In this document: piece after piece, positions 8,930 through 17,418 of the stretch
How positions within the stretch are numbered: position 1 is the stretch's first letter
How the letters are laid out: every line of letters starts with the position of its first letter
Source: Gemmatimonadota bacterium
GTDB lineage: Bacteria; Gemmatimonadota; Gemmatimonadetes; Gemmatimonadales; Gemmatimonadaceae
Assembly (NCBI GenBank): GCA_016194585.1
Contig: JACQBG010000012.1
Coordinates: 1 to 64,000, forward strand
Length of the DNA stretch: 64,000 nucleotides
Direction of reading: 5' to 3'
Program-made: the position numbers and the translations under genes
Notes under the pieces: model-generated
Seen by the model: only the letters and a program-made list of their open reading frames with translations
Told to the model about the DNA's origin: nothing
Database searches by the model: none

Positions 8930-9333
8930 AGATGATGCAGGGACTGCGGCGTGAACGGATGCGGCAGCAGGTCGCTCAGCGACCAGTGCGCTTCCGCGCC
9001 CGAGGTCGTGATGCTGACGATGTCGAGGGACGGAGCGAACTCGACCAGCGCCTGGCGGCAGATGCCGCACGGTGGGGTCGGCACTTCGGCCTCGGTGACG
9101 ATGACGATGCGGGTGAACGTGCGGTGCCCGGCGACGACCGCGGCCGCGAGTGCGCCACGTTCGGCGCAGGTGCCGGCCGGGAACGCCGAGTTCTCGACGT
9201 TGCAGCCGGAGAAGACCGTGCCGTCGGCGGCGACGAGCGCCGCGCCGACGCGGAATCCGGAGTACGGGGCGTACGCGTGCGCCATCGCCTCACGCGCCAC
9301 CGTCTGCGGCGCCGTCGCCGTCGCGCCGCTCAT
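8926..9333 (-). CDS. cdd: Cytidine deaminase
   Basis: A 135-residue homotetramer-type cytidine deaminase, which converts cytidine or deoxycytidine to uridine or deoxyuridine in pyrimidine salvage. The zinc site is visible: C56-A-E58 (general base Glu) and P88-C89-G-I-C92. The substrate-binding [11 protein letters not shown] stretch (41-51) precedes it. ATG overlaps the deoB stop by four bases and its own stop overlaps the lipoprotein start. With deoB immediately upstream this is a nucleoside catabolism pair: deaminated nucleosides are phosphorolysed and the pentose phosphate is isomerised by DeoB. Confidence 0.95.
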   Translation of the reverse strand: MSGATATAPQTVAREAMAHAYAPYSGFRVGAALVAADGTVFSGCNVENSAFPAGTCAERGALAAAVVAGHRTFTRIVIVTEAEVPTPPCGICRQALVEFAPSLDIVSITTSGAEAHWSLSDLLPHPFTPQSLHHL

Positions 9334-10499
9334 CGCGCCACCAGCAACGGGAGGAACGATCGTCCGGCGCCACGGAAGGCGAGCCCCATCCAGTCGGCCA
9401 CCGTCGCGCCGAGATCGGCGAAGGTCGACCGGCGGCCGATGGCGACCGGACGCACCGCGGGACCGAGCACGATCACCGGCACGACCTCGCGCGCGTGATC
9501 GGTCGACGCCGTCGTCGGGTCGTTGCCATGGTCGGCAGTGATGAAGAACAGGTCGTCCTCGCGGAGGGCGGCAATGAGGGATGGCAGGGCGTCGTCGAAC
9601 TCGCGCAACGCTCTATAGAACCCCGGCACGTCGTTTCGGTGCCCGTACAACTGGTCGAAATCTACAAGGTTGGCGAACAAGAACCCACTTCCGGCCGCCA
9701 ACCACTCCCGGATGCGCACGATCCCCTCGGCGTTGCCCGAGGTGTGACCCCCCTCGATCCCCCGGCGCGCGAAGAGGTCGTCGACCTTCCCCACCCCGGT
9801 GCGCGCGATGCCGGCGGCGGCCAGCGCGTCGACCAGCGTCTCGCCAAGCGGCTCGAGCGAGAAGTCGCGCCGGTTGCCCGTGCGCACGAACGCCCCCGCC
9901 GCACCGGTGAACGGGCGCGCGATGACGCGCGAGACGTTGTGCGGCGGCACCAGCAGTTCGCGCGCCGCCTCGCAGGCCGCGTACAGCTCGGCGAGCGGCA
10001 CGACGTCCTCGTGCGCCGCCACCTGGAAGACCGAATCCGCGGACGTGTAGACGATCCACTGGCCGGTCGCCACATGCTCGGCGCCATACCGGTCGATCAT
10101 CGCCGTGCCGCTCCCCGCGACGTTGGCGATCACACCCCGCCCCGTGCGCGCAGCGAATGCCTCGATGACGTCGGGCGGGAAGCCGTTCGGATACGTCGGG
10201 AACGGCACCTTCAACTGCAGCCCGGCGAGCTCCCAATGCCCCGTGGTGCTGTCCTTCCCCGCCGAGTTCGGCTCGAGCAGTCCGTAGGCGCCGCGCGGGG
10301 CCGTGACCTTCGCGACACCCGCGAGCGGCGCGATGAGGCCGAGCCCGGCGGCTTCGAGGTTGGGGAGCGCGAGGCCACCGACGGCGCGCGCGACGTTGCC
10401 CAGCGTGTCGCTGCCTGCGTCGCCGTACGCCGCCGTGTCGGGGGCCGGACCGATGCCCACCCCGTCGAGCACGAGGATGACGGCGCGACGCGCGCTCAC
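9330..10499 (-). CDS. deoB: Phosphopentomutase
   Basis: An alkaline-phosphatase-superfamily mutase of 389 residues that interconverts (deoxy)ribose-1-phosphate and -5-phosphate. The N-terminal metal site is in [22 protein letters not shown] matches the family active-site loop holding the phosphorylated Thr. C-terminal metal ligands appear in DFDQLYGH and [14 protein letters not shown] at 10499 is chosen because it overlaps the alr stop by four bases and gives the family N-terminus [13 protein letters not shown]; longer frames would run into alr. Cytoplasmic, in operon with cdd. Confidence 0.94.
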   Translation of the reverse strand: MSARRAVILVLDGVGIGPAPDTAAYGDAGSDTLGNVARAVGGLALPNLEAAGLGLIAPLAGVAKVTAPRGAYGLLEPNSAGKDSTTGHWELAGLQLKVPFPTYPNGFPPDVIEAFAARTGRGVIANVAGSGTAMIDRYGAEHVATGQWIVYTSADSVFQVAAHEDVVPLAELYAACEAARELLVPPHNVSRVIARPFTGAAGAFVRTGNRRDFSLEPLGETLVDALAAAGIARTGVGKVDDLFARRGIEGGHTSGNAEGIVRIREWLAAGSGFLFANLVDFDQLYGHRNDVPGFYRALREFDDALPSLIAALREDDLFFITADHGNDPTTASTDHAREVVPVIVLGPAVRPVAIGRRSTFADLGATVADWMGLAFRGAGRSFLPLLVAR

Positions 10500-11572
10500 G
10501 CGTACACCCGCGGGAGCCGCATCCGGAGTCCGGTGAGCAGTTCGTACGGCGAGAGGCCGCACTCAACCGCGAGCTCCTCGGCGGTGATCGTGCGGGAGCC
10601 GTCCCGACCGAGGAGGGTCACGACGTCGCCGGGCGCGCAGGGGACGCCGGTGACATCGACCATCGTCATGTCCATCGTCACGGTGCCCCGCACCGGCACG
10701 CGCTCGCCGTGCAGGAGCGCGGTGCCGGCGTTGCCGAGCGATCGCGCGTACCCGTCGGCGTAGCCGGCGTTGACGGTGGCGATGCGTGCCGGCGCGGCCG
10801 CCATCCACGTGGCGCCATAGCTCACCGACTCGCCCGCCTCCAACGCGTGCACTTCGACGACGCGCGCCCGCAGGTGGGCGACGGCTTCGGGCTGCATCGC
10901 CGCCTTGGGCCCGCTCCCGACGCCGTAGAGGAACACGCCCGGGCGCACGAAGCTCCACGCCGAGGGGGAGCGGCGGACGATGGCGCCGCTGTTGTCGGCG
11001 TGGAGCAGCACGGGGCGCACGGGGAGCGCGTCGAGGGCGTCGCGGAACCGCTGTTCCTGCACCTCGAGCGTGCCGTCGTCGTTCTCCGACGAGTGGAAGT
11101 GCGTGAGGGCGCCCGCCGGCGGGGCGGCGCGCACCGCGTCGGCGACGTCGGCGATGCGATCCCAGCGCACCCCCGCGCGATGCATGCCGGTGTCGATCGA
11201 GAGGTGCCACTCGCCACCCCCGCTCTCGCGCCACGCCTGGATCACCGAGGGGTCGCCGAGGCATGGGGTGAGCGATGCGGCGCGCAGCGCCGCAAAATCG
11301 AGCGGCAGCACGGGGGTGAAGACGAGCACGCGGCGTGTGACGCCGAGGGCGCGGAGTTCGCGCCCCTCATCGGCGGTGGAAACGCCGAAGCCGATGGGGT
11401 CGAGCGGTTCGAGGGCGCGCACGACGGGGCCGACCCCCATCCCGTAGGCGTCGGCCTTCACCATGGGGAGGATCGGCACGCCGGCATGGCGCGCGAGCCG
11501 CTCCCCATTGCGCACAAGCGCGCCGAGATCGATGTCGATCCAGGCGCGCAATGAGTCTCGATCCTGATTCAT
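10496..11572 (-). CDS. alr: Alanine racemase
   Basis: A fold-type III PLP enzyme of 358 residues making D-alanine for peptidoglycan. PLP lysine is K39 in PMVKADAYG; the catalytic Tyr of the second domain lies in SVSYGATWMA. The beta-domain end LSPYELLTGLRMRLPRVY is typical. ATG at 11572 is chosen; a TTG two codons further upstream is possible. It is first in the alr-deoB-cdd-lipoprotein-barrel run, and GTG of deoB overlaps its stop. The mixing of wall precursor and nucleoside salvage genes suggests packing rather than a functional unit. Confidence 0.94.
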   Translation of the reverse strand: MNQDRDSLRAWIDIDLGALVRNGERLARHAGVPILPMVKADAYGMGVGPVVRALEPLDPIGFGVSTADEGRELRALGVTRRVLVFTPVLPLDFAALRAASLTPCLGDPSVIQAWRESGGGEWHLSIDTGMHRAGVRWDRIADVADAVRAAPPAGALTHFHSSENDDGTLEVQEQRFRDALDALPVRPVLLHADNSGAIVRRSPSAWSFVRPGVFLYGVGSGPKAAMQPEAVAHLRARVVEVHALEAGESVSYGATWMAAAPARIATVNAGYADGYARSLGNAGTALLHGERVPVRGTVTMDMTMVDVTGVPCAPGDVVTLLGRDGSRTITAEELAVECGLSPYELLTGLRMRLPRVYA

Positions 11573-11599
11573 TGGCAACCTTTAATGCTATCCCCTGTC

Positions 11600-12421
11600 T
11601 CAGGGGCGGGCAAGCGCGGCGGCGAGCGCGCGTGCCGCCTCGAGGGCGTCGTCGCTCTCGAGGTGCCGGGCATCCGAGGTGCGCCACGCGCGGTCGCCAA
11701 GCCGGAGGCGCGGGAACTCGCGCTCCGGAAGCTCCTCGTCGACGATCCGGCGTGCGGCCCGGCGCGCCGCCGACTCCATCACGAGCTGGTGCTGCGGCAG
11801 CTCGACGAGCACGACGCGCACCCCCTGCCGCTGCCACGTCCGAAGCCACGTGGCGACCCAGCGCGCGACGGTGCGCGCGCCGGCGGTATCGGGCGGCAGC
11901 GACGCCCATCGCTCCGCCACGCGGCGCTCGGCGGCGCGCTTCCCCGCCTCGGGCTCGAGACGTCGAACCAGGCGCGACACGCGCACGAGCGCGGCGATGG
12001 CCTGCGTCGACGGGCGGAACTCGAAGCGCATCGCGCGGAGCGGGAGCGAGCGGCGCGACACGCCGGCGCGAAGCGAATCGACGTAGGCGCTGTCGGGAGG
12101 AGCCAGGAGCTCGTTGGTCTCGACGACCGCGACGGCGGGCAGGTGCGCGTCGCGATCGACGAGGCGTACCCCCGTGGCCGCCCCGTGCGCGCTGAGGCCG
12201 AGGTTCAGCGCGCCGGGAACGAAGCGCGCGATGGGGAGCTGCCCGATGAGCGAGCTGCCGAGCAGCACGGTGCGACCGTCGAGGGCGTCGCTGCGGAGGC
12301 GCTCGGCGGCGATGGCGTTGTTGAGCGCGCTGTCGGGGATGGCGGGGGTGCGCGGCAACGACGCCGCGACGAGCGCCCAGAGGGCGAGCCACCCGACGGT
12401 GAACGCGGCGATGGCGCGCAT
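11600..12421 (-). CDS. SGNH-like/DltD-AlgJ-type partner of MBOAT acyltransferase (putative)
   Basis: A 273-residue protein with one N-terminal membrane segment (MRAIAAFTVGWLALWALV). The extracytoplasmic domain contains VLLGSSLIGQL, resembling block I of SGNH/DltD/AlgJ-like proteins, and later VRVVLVELPQHQLV. Its ATG overlaps the MBOAT stop by one base (TGATG). MBOAT proteins of the AlgI/DltB family commonly work with such a single-pass partner that hands the acyl group to an extracytoplasmic glycan or protein. I infer that role from the pairing. A complete SGNH catalytic set (Asp-His) is not obvious, so it could be a non-catalytic accessory. Confidence 0.6.
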   Translation of the reverse strand: MRAIAAFTVGWLALWALVAASLPRTPAIPDSALNNAIAAERLRSDALDGRTVLLGSSLIGQLPIARFVPGALNLGLSAHGAATGVRLVDRDAHLPAVAVVETNELLAPPDSAYVDSLRAGVSRRSLPLRAMRFEFRPSTQAIAALVRVSRLVRRLEPEAGKRAAERRVAERWASLPPDTAGARTVARWVATWLRTWQRQGVRVVLVELPQHQLVMESAARRAARRIVDEELPEREFPRLRLGDRAWRTSDARHLESDDALEAARALAAALARP

Positions 12422-13791
12422 CAGAACTGGAAGTAGATGAAGGGCGCCGGCGGCGCCGCATCGAGGATGATGAGCGCGAGCATCAGACCGTCGATCGCCG
12501 GAGCCCAGCGGGCCCACCGCGCCGCCGTGCGCGCGCCGAGGCGCGGCATGGCGTGGAGCGCGATCACGGGAAGCGCGTAGAGCGCGAGCACGAGGAGCGG
12601 CAGCACGATCGGCGTCTCCGTCGCGCCGTCGCGCAGGGCGAGGGCGAAGAGGCGCAGCCGGTCGAGCGTGGTGAAGCGGAAGAGTGTCCAGCCGGCCGTG
12701 ACGACCGCGAACACCGCCGTCGCGCGCAGCGCGCCGGCGATCCCGCGCCCGGGCGTCGGTGGCGCGTCACCGACGAGCGCGCGCTCGACGACGAGAGCGA
12801 TGCCGTGCCAGAGTCCCCAGAGCGCGAAGCCCCACGCCGCGCCGTGCCAGAGCCCGCCCAACGCCATGACGACGAGGATGTTGAACGCCGTGCGCGCGCG
12901 GCCGCGGCGGCTGCCGCCGAGCGGACGGTAGAGGTAGTCGCGCAGCCACTGCGAGAGCGAGCGATGCCACCGGCGCCAGAAGTCGCGCATCGACGTGGCG
13001 GCGTAGGGACGGTCGAAGTTCTGCGGCAGCACGTAGCCGAAGAGCGCCGCGAGGCCGACGGCGATGAGCGAGTAGCCGGCGAAGTCGGCGAAGATCTGCG
13101 CCGAGTAGCCGGCGAGCAGCGCGAGCACGTTCATCGCGGGGAGCGCCGTGAAGAGCGGCGCGTCGAGGAGCGCCGTGAGCGGGTGGAGGTGGTCGGCGAC
13201 GCAGAGCTTGAGGAAATAGCCCGCGATGAGGGCGCGCGCGGCCGTGCGCCACCGGATGTCGCGCGATCGCTTCGGCGTGACCTGCGGCAGGAACTTGCGC
13301 GCCCGGGCGATGGGGCCGGCGATCAGCTGCGGGAAGAAGACGAGATAGAGCAGCGTGTCGCGCGCGTGGCGCGCGGGGCGGTCCGGTGGGCGGTAGTCGC
13401 GTCGCCACACATCGACGACGAGACTGATGCCATGGAACGTGTAGAAGGAGATCCCGACCGGGAGCGGCAGCGTGGCCGGCAGCAGGGGGAGCGAGAGGAG
13501 CGCGCGATACTTGAAGACGGCGAGCACGCCGAGGTTGAGCGCGACGCCGGCGACGGCCCAGGCGCGTCGGGCGGGCGCCGTGGCGCTCCGCGCGACGAGC
13601 CACGACGCACCGCCGTTGAGGAGCGCGCTCGCGAGGAGCAGCGCGACGAGCGGCGCCCCCTGCCCCGTGGCGTAGAAGGCGAGGCTCGCGACGACGAGCG
13701 TCGCCGGTTGCCACGCGCGCAACGGTCGCGCGTAGTACGCGGCGAGCGCGACGGCGACGAAGAGGGCGAAGCGCGGTTCGGTGAAGAGCAC
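12421..13791 (-). CDS. MBOAT-family O-acyltransferase (AlgI/DltB-like)
   Basis: A 456-residue multi-pass protein starting MLFTEPRFALFVAVALAAYY, the typical AlgI-family beginning. Family blocks are FPQLIAGPIARARKFLPQ, SMRDFWRRWHRSLSQWLRDY followed by LYRPLGG, and the catalytic-His region LGGLWHGAAWGFALWGLWHG. These inner-membrane enzymes move acyl groups across the membrane to modify exported polysaccharides (alginate, teichoic acid, exopolysaccharide). No polysaccharide synthesis genes are adjacent, so the substrate is unknown. The ATG lies only 8 bases downstream of a minus-strand TATAAT, so the transcript may be almost leaderless. Confidence 0.9.
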   Translation of the reverse strand: MLFTEPRFALFVAVALAAYYARPLRAWQPATLVVASLAFYATGQGAPLVALLLASALLNGGASWLVARSATAPARRAWAVAGVALNLGVLAVFKYRALLSLPLLPATLPLPVGISFYTFHGISLVVDVWRRDYRPPDRPARHARDTLLYLVFFPQLIAGPIARARKFLPQVTPKRSRDIRWRTAARALIAGYFLKLCVADHLHPLTALLDAPLFTALPAMNVLALLAGYSAQIFADFAGYSLIAVGLAALFGYVLPQNFDRPYAATSMRDFWRRWHRSLSQWLRDYLYRPLGGSRRGRARTAFNILVVMALGGLWHGAAWGFALWGLWHGIALVVERALVGDAPPTPGRGIAGALRATAVFAVVTAGWTLFRFTTLDRLRLFALALRDGATETPIVLPLLVLALYALPVIALHAMPRLGARTAARWARWAPAIDGLMLALIILDAAPPAPFIYFQF

Positions 13792-13799
13792 GTTCGGCT

Positions 13800-13807
13800 A
13801 TTATAAT
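13800..13807. promoter_or_regulatory. Shared symmetric -10 element between MBOAT gene and mazG
   Basis: ATTATAAT reads TATAAT on both strands (plus 13802-13807, minus 13805-13800). It is the only AT-rich spot in the divergent intergenic region. On the plus strand it would start transcripts about 40 bases before mazG; on the minus strand about two bases before the MBOAT ATG. No convincing -35 hexamer is visible on either side. Confidence 0.6.
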
Positions 13808-13852
13808 GGCGTCCGACCCACCCCGCCGTCCGTTCCTCCAGCTGCCCCGCCG

Positions 13853-14650
13853 ATGACCGCCGACGCTCCTCGCCGCGCCACGCTCGACGACGCCCTCGCC
13901 ATCATGCGCGACCTTCGCGCCCGCGACGCGTGGGACAAGGCGCAGACGCATGAGTCGCTGCGCCCGTACCTCAACGAGGAGATGCACGAGCTCGACGACG
14001 CGATCCTCGCCGGCAACGACGCGGAGATGCGGAGCGAGCTCGGCGACGTGCTGCTGCAGGTGCTGTTCCACGCGATCATCGCCGAGGAGCGCGGCGCGTT
14101 CGACGTGCAGGACGTGGCGGGCTCGCTGGTGCAGAAGATGGAGAAGCGGCACCCGTGGCTCTACGGCGACGCGCCGGCGCGCGAGCCGTGGGAGCAGATG
14201 AAGTCGAAGACGCGCCGGTCGCTCGGCGACGGGCTGCCGGCGGGACTGCCGTCACTCCATCGCGCGCACCGGTTGCAGGAGCGGGCGGCCGGGGTCGGGT
14301 TCGACTGGCCCGACGTGACGGGGCCGGCTGCGAAGGTGCGCGAGGAACTCGCCGAGGTGGAGGCGGTGATCGCCGAGCACGGCGCGACGTTCGATACGCA
14401 CGGCGTGCCGAGCGGCGACGCGCGTCACCAGCTGCTCGAGGATGAGCTGGGCGACCTCATGTTCGCCGTGGTGAATCTGTGCCGCAAAGCCGGCGTGCAC
14501 CCGGCGCTGGCGCTCGACCGCGCGAACGGCAAGTTCCAGCGGCGGTTCGAGGCGATCGAGCGGCTCGCCGCCGAGCGAGGGGTCGAAGTGCGCACGGCGG
14601 GGCTGGCCGTGCTCGACGCGATGTGGGACGAGGTGAAGAAGGGAGAGTGA
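13853..14650 (+). CDS. mazG: Nucleoside triphosphate pyrophosphohydrolase MazG
   Basis: A 265-residue MazG protein with two tandem MazG folds. The first has the metal-binding EEMHELDDAI and ELGDVLLQVLFHAIIAEE helices, followed by HPWLYGD and a W-x-x-K segment. The second repeat carries EELAEVEAVI and EDELGDLMFAVVNLCRKAG. The family hydrolyses NTPs and dNTPs to monophosphates and in some bacteria lowers ppGpp or removes damaged nucleotides. The ATG at 13853 starts the conserved part (LDDALAIMRDLR); an earlier in-frame start would overlap the promoter element. No Shine-Dalgarno sequence is obvious. Divergent from the MBOAT gene. Confidence 0.92.
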   Translation: MTADAPRRATLDDALAIMRDLRARDAWDKAQTHESLRPYLNEEMHELDDAILAGNDAEMRSELGDVLLQVLFHAIIAEERGAFDVQDVAGSLVQKMEKRHPWLYGDAPAREPWEQMKSKTRRSLGDGLPAGLPSLHRAHRLQERAAGVGFDWPDVTGPAAKVREELAEVEAVIAEHGATFDTHGVPSGDARHQLLEDELGDLMFAVVNLCRKAGVHPALALDRANGKFQRRFEAIERLAAERGVEVRTAGLAVLDAMWDEVKKGE

Positions 14651-14710
14651 CCTGCGATGGCAGGGCCGCATCGACACGCTGAGCTTCACGCCCAAACGAG
14701 GAAGTCGCTG

Positions 14711-16426
14711 ATGCATACGCACCGAGCCGCCGTCGCCGCCGCCCTGCTCATGCTGAGCGTCCCGCTCGCCGCGCAGCGCGTCATCCCTTTGTACCCGGGC
14801 ACCGCGCCTGGCTCGCAGCCCGCCGCACAGGACGAACGCGCGTACTACTCGCCTGCGTGGGGCACGCAGATCGTGGCGAACGTCACGCGCCCCACGCTGA
14901 CGGTGTATCAGCCGGCACCGGGGAAGGCCACGGGCACGTCGGTCGTGATCTGCCCCGGCGGCGGATTCGTCGCGCTGTCGATCAACAGCGAAGGCGTGGA
15001 CGTCGCGAAATGGCTGGCCGCGCGAGGCGTCACGGCGTTCGTCCTCAAGTACCGGCTCGCCCACACGGGCGATGACGCGGTGGCGGAGTTCTCGAACGCG
15101 ATGAAGACACCGGGCGCGTTCCAGGCGCTGACTGGAGCGGTCATCCCGCTCGCGATCGCGGACGGGCAGAACGCCGTCACGTGGGTTCGCGCGCACGCGG
15201 ACGAGTTCGGCATCGCGCCGAACCGGGTGGGGATGATGGGCTTCTCGGCGGGCGGTACGATCGTCGCGGCCCTCGCCTATCACTACACGCCCGACAGCCG
15301 GCCCGCGTTCGTGGCGCCGGTGTACGCGTACACCGGCGCGCTGCCGGCGAGTCCCGTTCCGGCCGACGCGCCGCCGATGTTCGTCACCGCCGCGACCGAC
15401 GACGACCTCGGTCTCGCGCCGCAGAGCGTGGCGCTCTATTCGGCATGGCTTGCCGCGAAGCATCCGGCGGAACTGCACATGTACGCGCACGGCGGACACG
15501 GCTTCGGGATGCGAACCAAGCATATCGCGACGGACACGTGGATCGAGCGTTTCGCCGCATGGCTCGACGAGCAGGGGCTACTGACGCCGCTGCGCGCGCC
15601 GACCGTCCAGTACCGCTCGCCGGCCGGGATCGCATACCGCTCGCAGCGCGACACCGGCGCCGTGGCGCGCGCTGAGCATGCGCTCGCGCTCGACCCGAAG
15701 AACGTGGACAAGATCATCGCGCTCGGTACGGCGCAGGCCGGCGTGCGCGACATGCGCGGCGCGATCGCGACGTTCACGAAGGGGCTGGCGGCTCATCCGA
15801 ACGACGCCCTGCTCTACCGTTGGCGCGGCCACCGCCACCTCTCGGTGCGCGAGTTCGCCGCGGCGAAGGCCGACTTCGCGCGCGGGCTCGCCCTCGACAG
15901 CGCCGTCTACGGCCTCTGGTACCATCTGGGCATCGTGCGCTTCGTCGAGGGGAAGTTCGACGCCGCCGCGGCGGCGTTCACGCGGGCCCAGCCGCTGGCC
16001 CCCGATGCGGGGGAACTCGCCGGAAGCACCGACTGGCTCTGGATGTCGCTCGCGCGCGCCGGCCGCCTGGCCGAGGCGAAGGCGATGCTCGACCGCCATC
16101 CCGATTCGCTCGCGGTGCACGATCCGGAGTACGCCTACGTGAAGCGGCTGCGGCTGTACCGTGGCGAGGTGAGTCCCGAACAGTTGATCGCGCCCTCCGA
16201 CACCGCCGACGTGCAGGCCGCGACGCTGAACTTCGGGCTGGGCAACTGGTACCTCGTGAGAGGCGACACGGCGCAGGCGAAGGCCGCGTTCGAGCGCGCC
16301 GTGCGGTCGGGAGGATGGCCCGGCTTCGGGTTCATCGTCTCGGAGGTGGAGCTCCGGCGGATGAGGCAGACCACGCCGGCGCGGCGGAGCCGTGCCGGCA
16401 TCCGAGAGGGTGTTACGCCGTCGTGA
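14711..16426 (+). CDS. Secreted alpha/beta-hydrolase (esterase-like) fused to TPR domain
   Basis: A 571-residue protein with a signal peptide (MHTHRAAVAAALLMLSVPLAAQ). The alpha/beta-hydrolase domain (to about residue 300) has the oxyanion segment VVICPGGGFVAL, nucleophile elbow MMGFSAGGT, a candidate acid in TAATDDDLGL and the catalytic His in AHGGHGFGM. This resembles acetylxylan-esterase/BD-FAE-like hydrolases. After a short linker, roughly four TPR-like helical pairs follow (from about residue 320; for example KNVDKIIALGTAQAGVRDM). The fusion is unusual and suggests docking to a partner. Preceded by a GAGG ribosome binding site. The last 14 bases overlap the end of the convergent gene. 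Confidence 0.82.
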   Translation: MHTHRAAVAAALLMLSVPLAAQRVIPLYPGTAPGSQPAAQDERAYYSPAWGTQIVANVTRPTLTVYQPAPGKATGTSVVICPGGGFVALSINSEGVDVAKWLAARGVTAFVLKYRLAHTGDDAVAEFSNAMKTPGAFQALTGAVIPLAIADGQNAVTWVRAHADEFGIAPNRVGMMGFSAGGTIVAALAYHYTPDSRPAFVAPVYAYTGALPASPVPADAPPMFVTAATDDDLGLAPQSVALYSAWLAAKHPAELHMYAHGGHGFGMRTKHIATDTWIERFAAWLDEQGLLTPLRAPTVQYRSPAGIAYRSQRDTGAVARAEHALALDPKNVDKIIALGTAQAGVRDMRGAIATFTKGLAAHPNDALLYRWRGHRHLSVREFAAAKADFARGLALDSAVYGLWYHLGIVRFVEGKFDAAAAAFTRAQPLAPDAGELAGSTDWLWMSLARAGRLAEAKAMLDRHPDSLAVHDPEYAYVKRLRLYRGEVSPEQLIAPSDTADVQAATLNFGLGNWYLVRGDTAQAKAAFERAVRSGGWPGFGFIVSEVELRRMRQTTPARRSRAGIREGVTPS

Positions 16427-16778
16427 AGGTGAACAGCATGCCGAATGTGCCGTCAGACGCCTTCCAGCCGGCGCCGGACATGCCGGGCCCCCACGATCCG
16501 TTCATCATGCCACCACCGGCGGAGCCCATCATGCCGCCGGTGACGACCTGGCCGCCGATCTTCATTCCCTGCGACATGTCGATCGTCTTGCCGTTCGTCG
16601 CGGCGAGGCTCGGCGAGAGATGGATGACATAGGTCGTCTTCGATTTGAGCGCGGCGGCCGGCATGAACGTGAGCGTGCGCCGGTCGGTCGACCAGCTCGA
16701 GGTGCCGGCGACCTGGGGTCCGGTCACGGTTCCCTCGTTCACGACGACGAGCATCTCCATCCCCGTCATCATCGCCAT
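16413..16778 (-). pseudogene. 5'-truncated Ig-like (Big_5 type) Met/Gly-rich protein
   Basis: The 121-residue frame begins in the middle of an SbsA/Big_5 Ig-like fold: MAMMTGMEMLVVVNEG corresponds to the second strand region, followed by TVTGPQVAGTSSWSTDRRTL and TYVIHLSPSL. A Met/Gly-rich loop follows, and a final strand ends LFTFTTA. The usual signal peptide or lipobox and the first Ig strand are missing; going upstream the frame meets TAA at 16815-16817 after 12 further codons. It is the last gene of the metal-efflux island, and the Met-rich loop fits a copper or silver binding exported protein. I read it as a remnant; a short unexported protein is the alternative. Confidence 0.5.
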
Positions 16779-16908
16779 GTGGAGTCCGCCGATCGCCGTA
16801 ACCGGGTCAGGGGATTACTGACACCAGCTGACCGCCGGACCTGCGCTGCCTCGATCGTGACGTCCGCTCCGGCGCCGAAGACGATACCTCTGCCGGCCCG
16901 CGCGACGG

Positions 16909-17031
16909 TCACTTCTGCTTGACCATCCTGACGATGGCCAGGATCAGGAAGATCGCCAGCAGCACGCCGAGGATCGTCGCGGTGCCGGACCCGTTCATCA
17001 TGCCGTAGCCGTTCGCCATGCGGTTCTGCAT
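16909..17031 (-). CDS. 40-residue single-pass membrane peptide of metal-efflux island
   Basis: Begins MQNRMANGYGMMNGSG, then one hydrophobic helix (ATILGVLLAIFLILAIV) and a basic end RMVKQK. ATG overlaps the stop of the HMA chaperone gene by one base (TGATG), which is strong support for translation. The Met/Asn/Gly-rich head resembles the Met-rich loop of the neighbouring Ig-like remnant and could bind Cu(I) or Ag(I). Small hydrophobic proteins are often missed in efflux operons. Function is unknown; an accessory subunit is suggested by position only. Confidence 0.65.
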   Translation of the reverse strand: MQNRMANGYGMMNGSGTATILGVLLAIFLILAIVRMVKQK

Positions 17032-17234
17032 CACGCCGCCGCGGTGAACCCGGCCGCGGCGACAGCACCGCTCAGCGCGTCGGGATTGGTGACGGCGGGA
17101 TCGTACGTGACCGTCGCGGATCCGATCTTCACGTCGGCGTGCATCACGCCGGGGCTCCGCACGAGCGCGGCGCGGACGCCGCTGACGCAGCCGCCGCACG
17201 TCATGCCCGTGATCGTCATCGTCAGCTTGCTCAT
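17031..17234 (-). CDS. HMA-domain copper chaperone (CopZ-like)
   Basis: A 67-residue single HMA domain: ferredoxin-like fold with metal site GMTCGGCV (CxxC) after the first strand, and the usual DVKIGSATVTYDP strand pair. Such proteins carry Cu(I) in the cytoplasm to exporters or sensors. ATG at 17234 gives the conserved start MSKLTMTITGMTCGGC; twelve further in-frame residues upstream are not conserved-looking. It lies 184 bases downstream of the CusA-like gene and overlaps the 40-residue peptide gene. Mercury (MerP-like) specificity cannot be excluded. Confidence 0.85.
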   Translation of the reverse strand: MSKLTMTITGMTCGGCVSGVRAALVRSPGVMHADVKIGSATVTYDPAVTNPDALSGAVAAAGFTAAA

Positions 17235-17418
17235 CTCGCCGTCCTGGGTTCGGGGTGATCCCGCGCGCATGTGTCGTGCGCATGATGCGCGCGACTCGCG
17301 GCGCGCACCATCGCACCGACGGCGTACTCCGTCGGCACGCGGTGGGCCAGCGGCAGGCCATCGGAGGGCTCGCAGAGGCCCTCACGCGCCGTGGCGCGCG
17401 TGTAGCGGCGGTCCGCGG

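Noticed and set aside
17235-17418. Possible small gene between the HMA chaperone and the CusA-like gene
   Set aside because: Frames are Arg/His-rich without motif, start signal or hydrophobic pattern.
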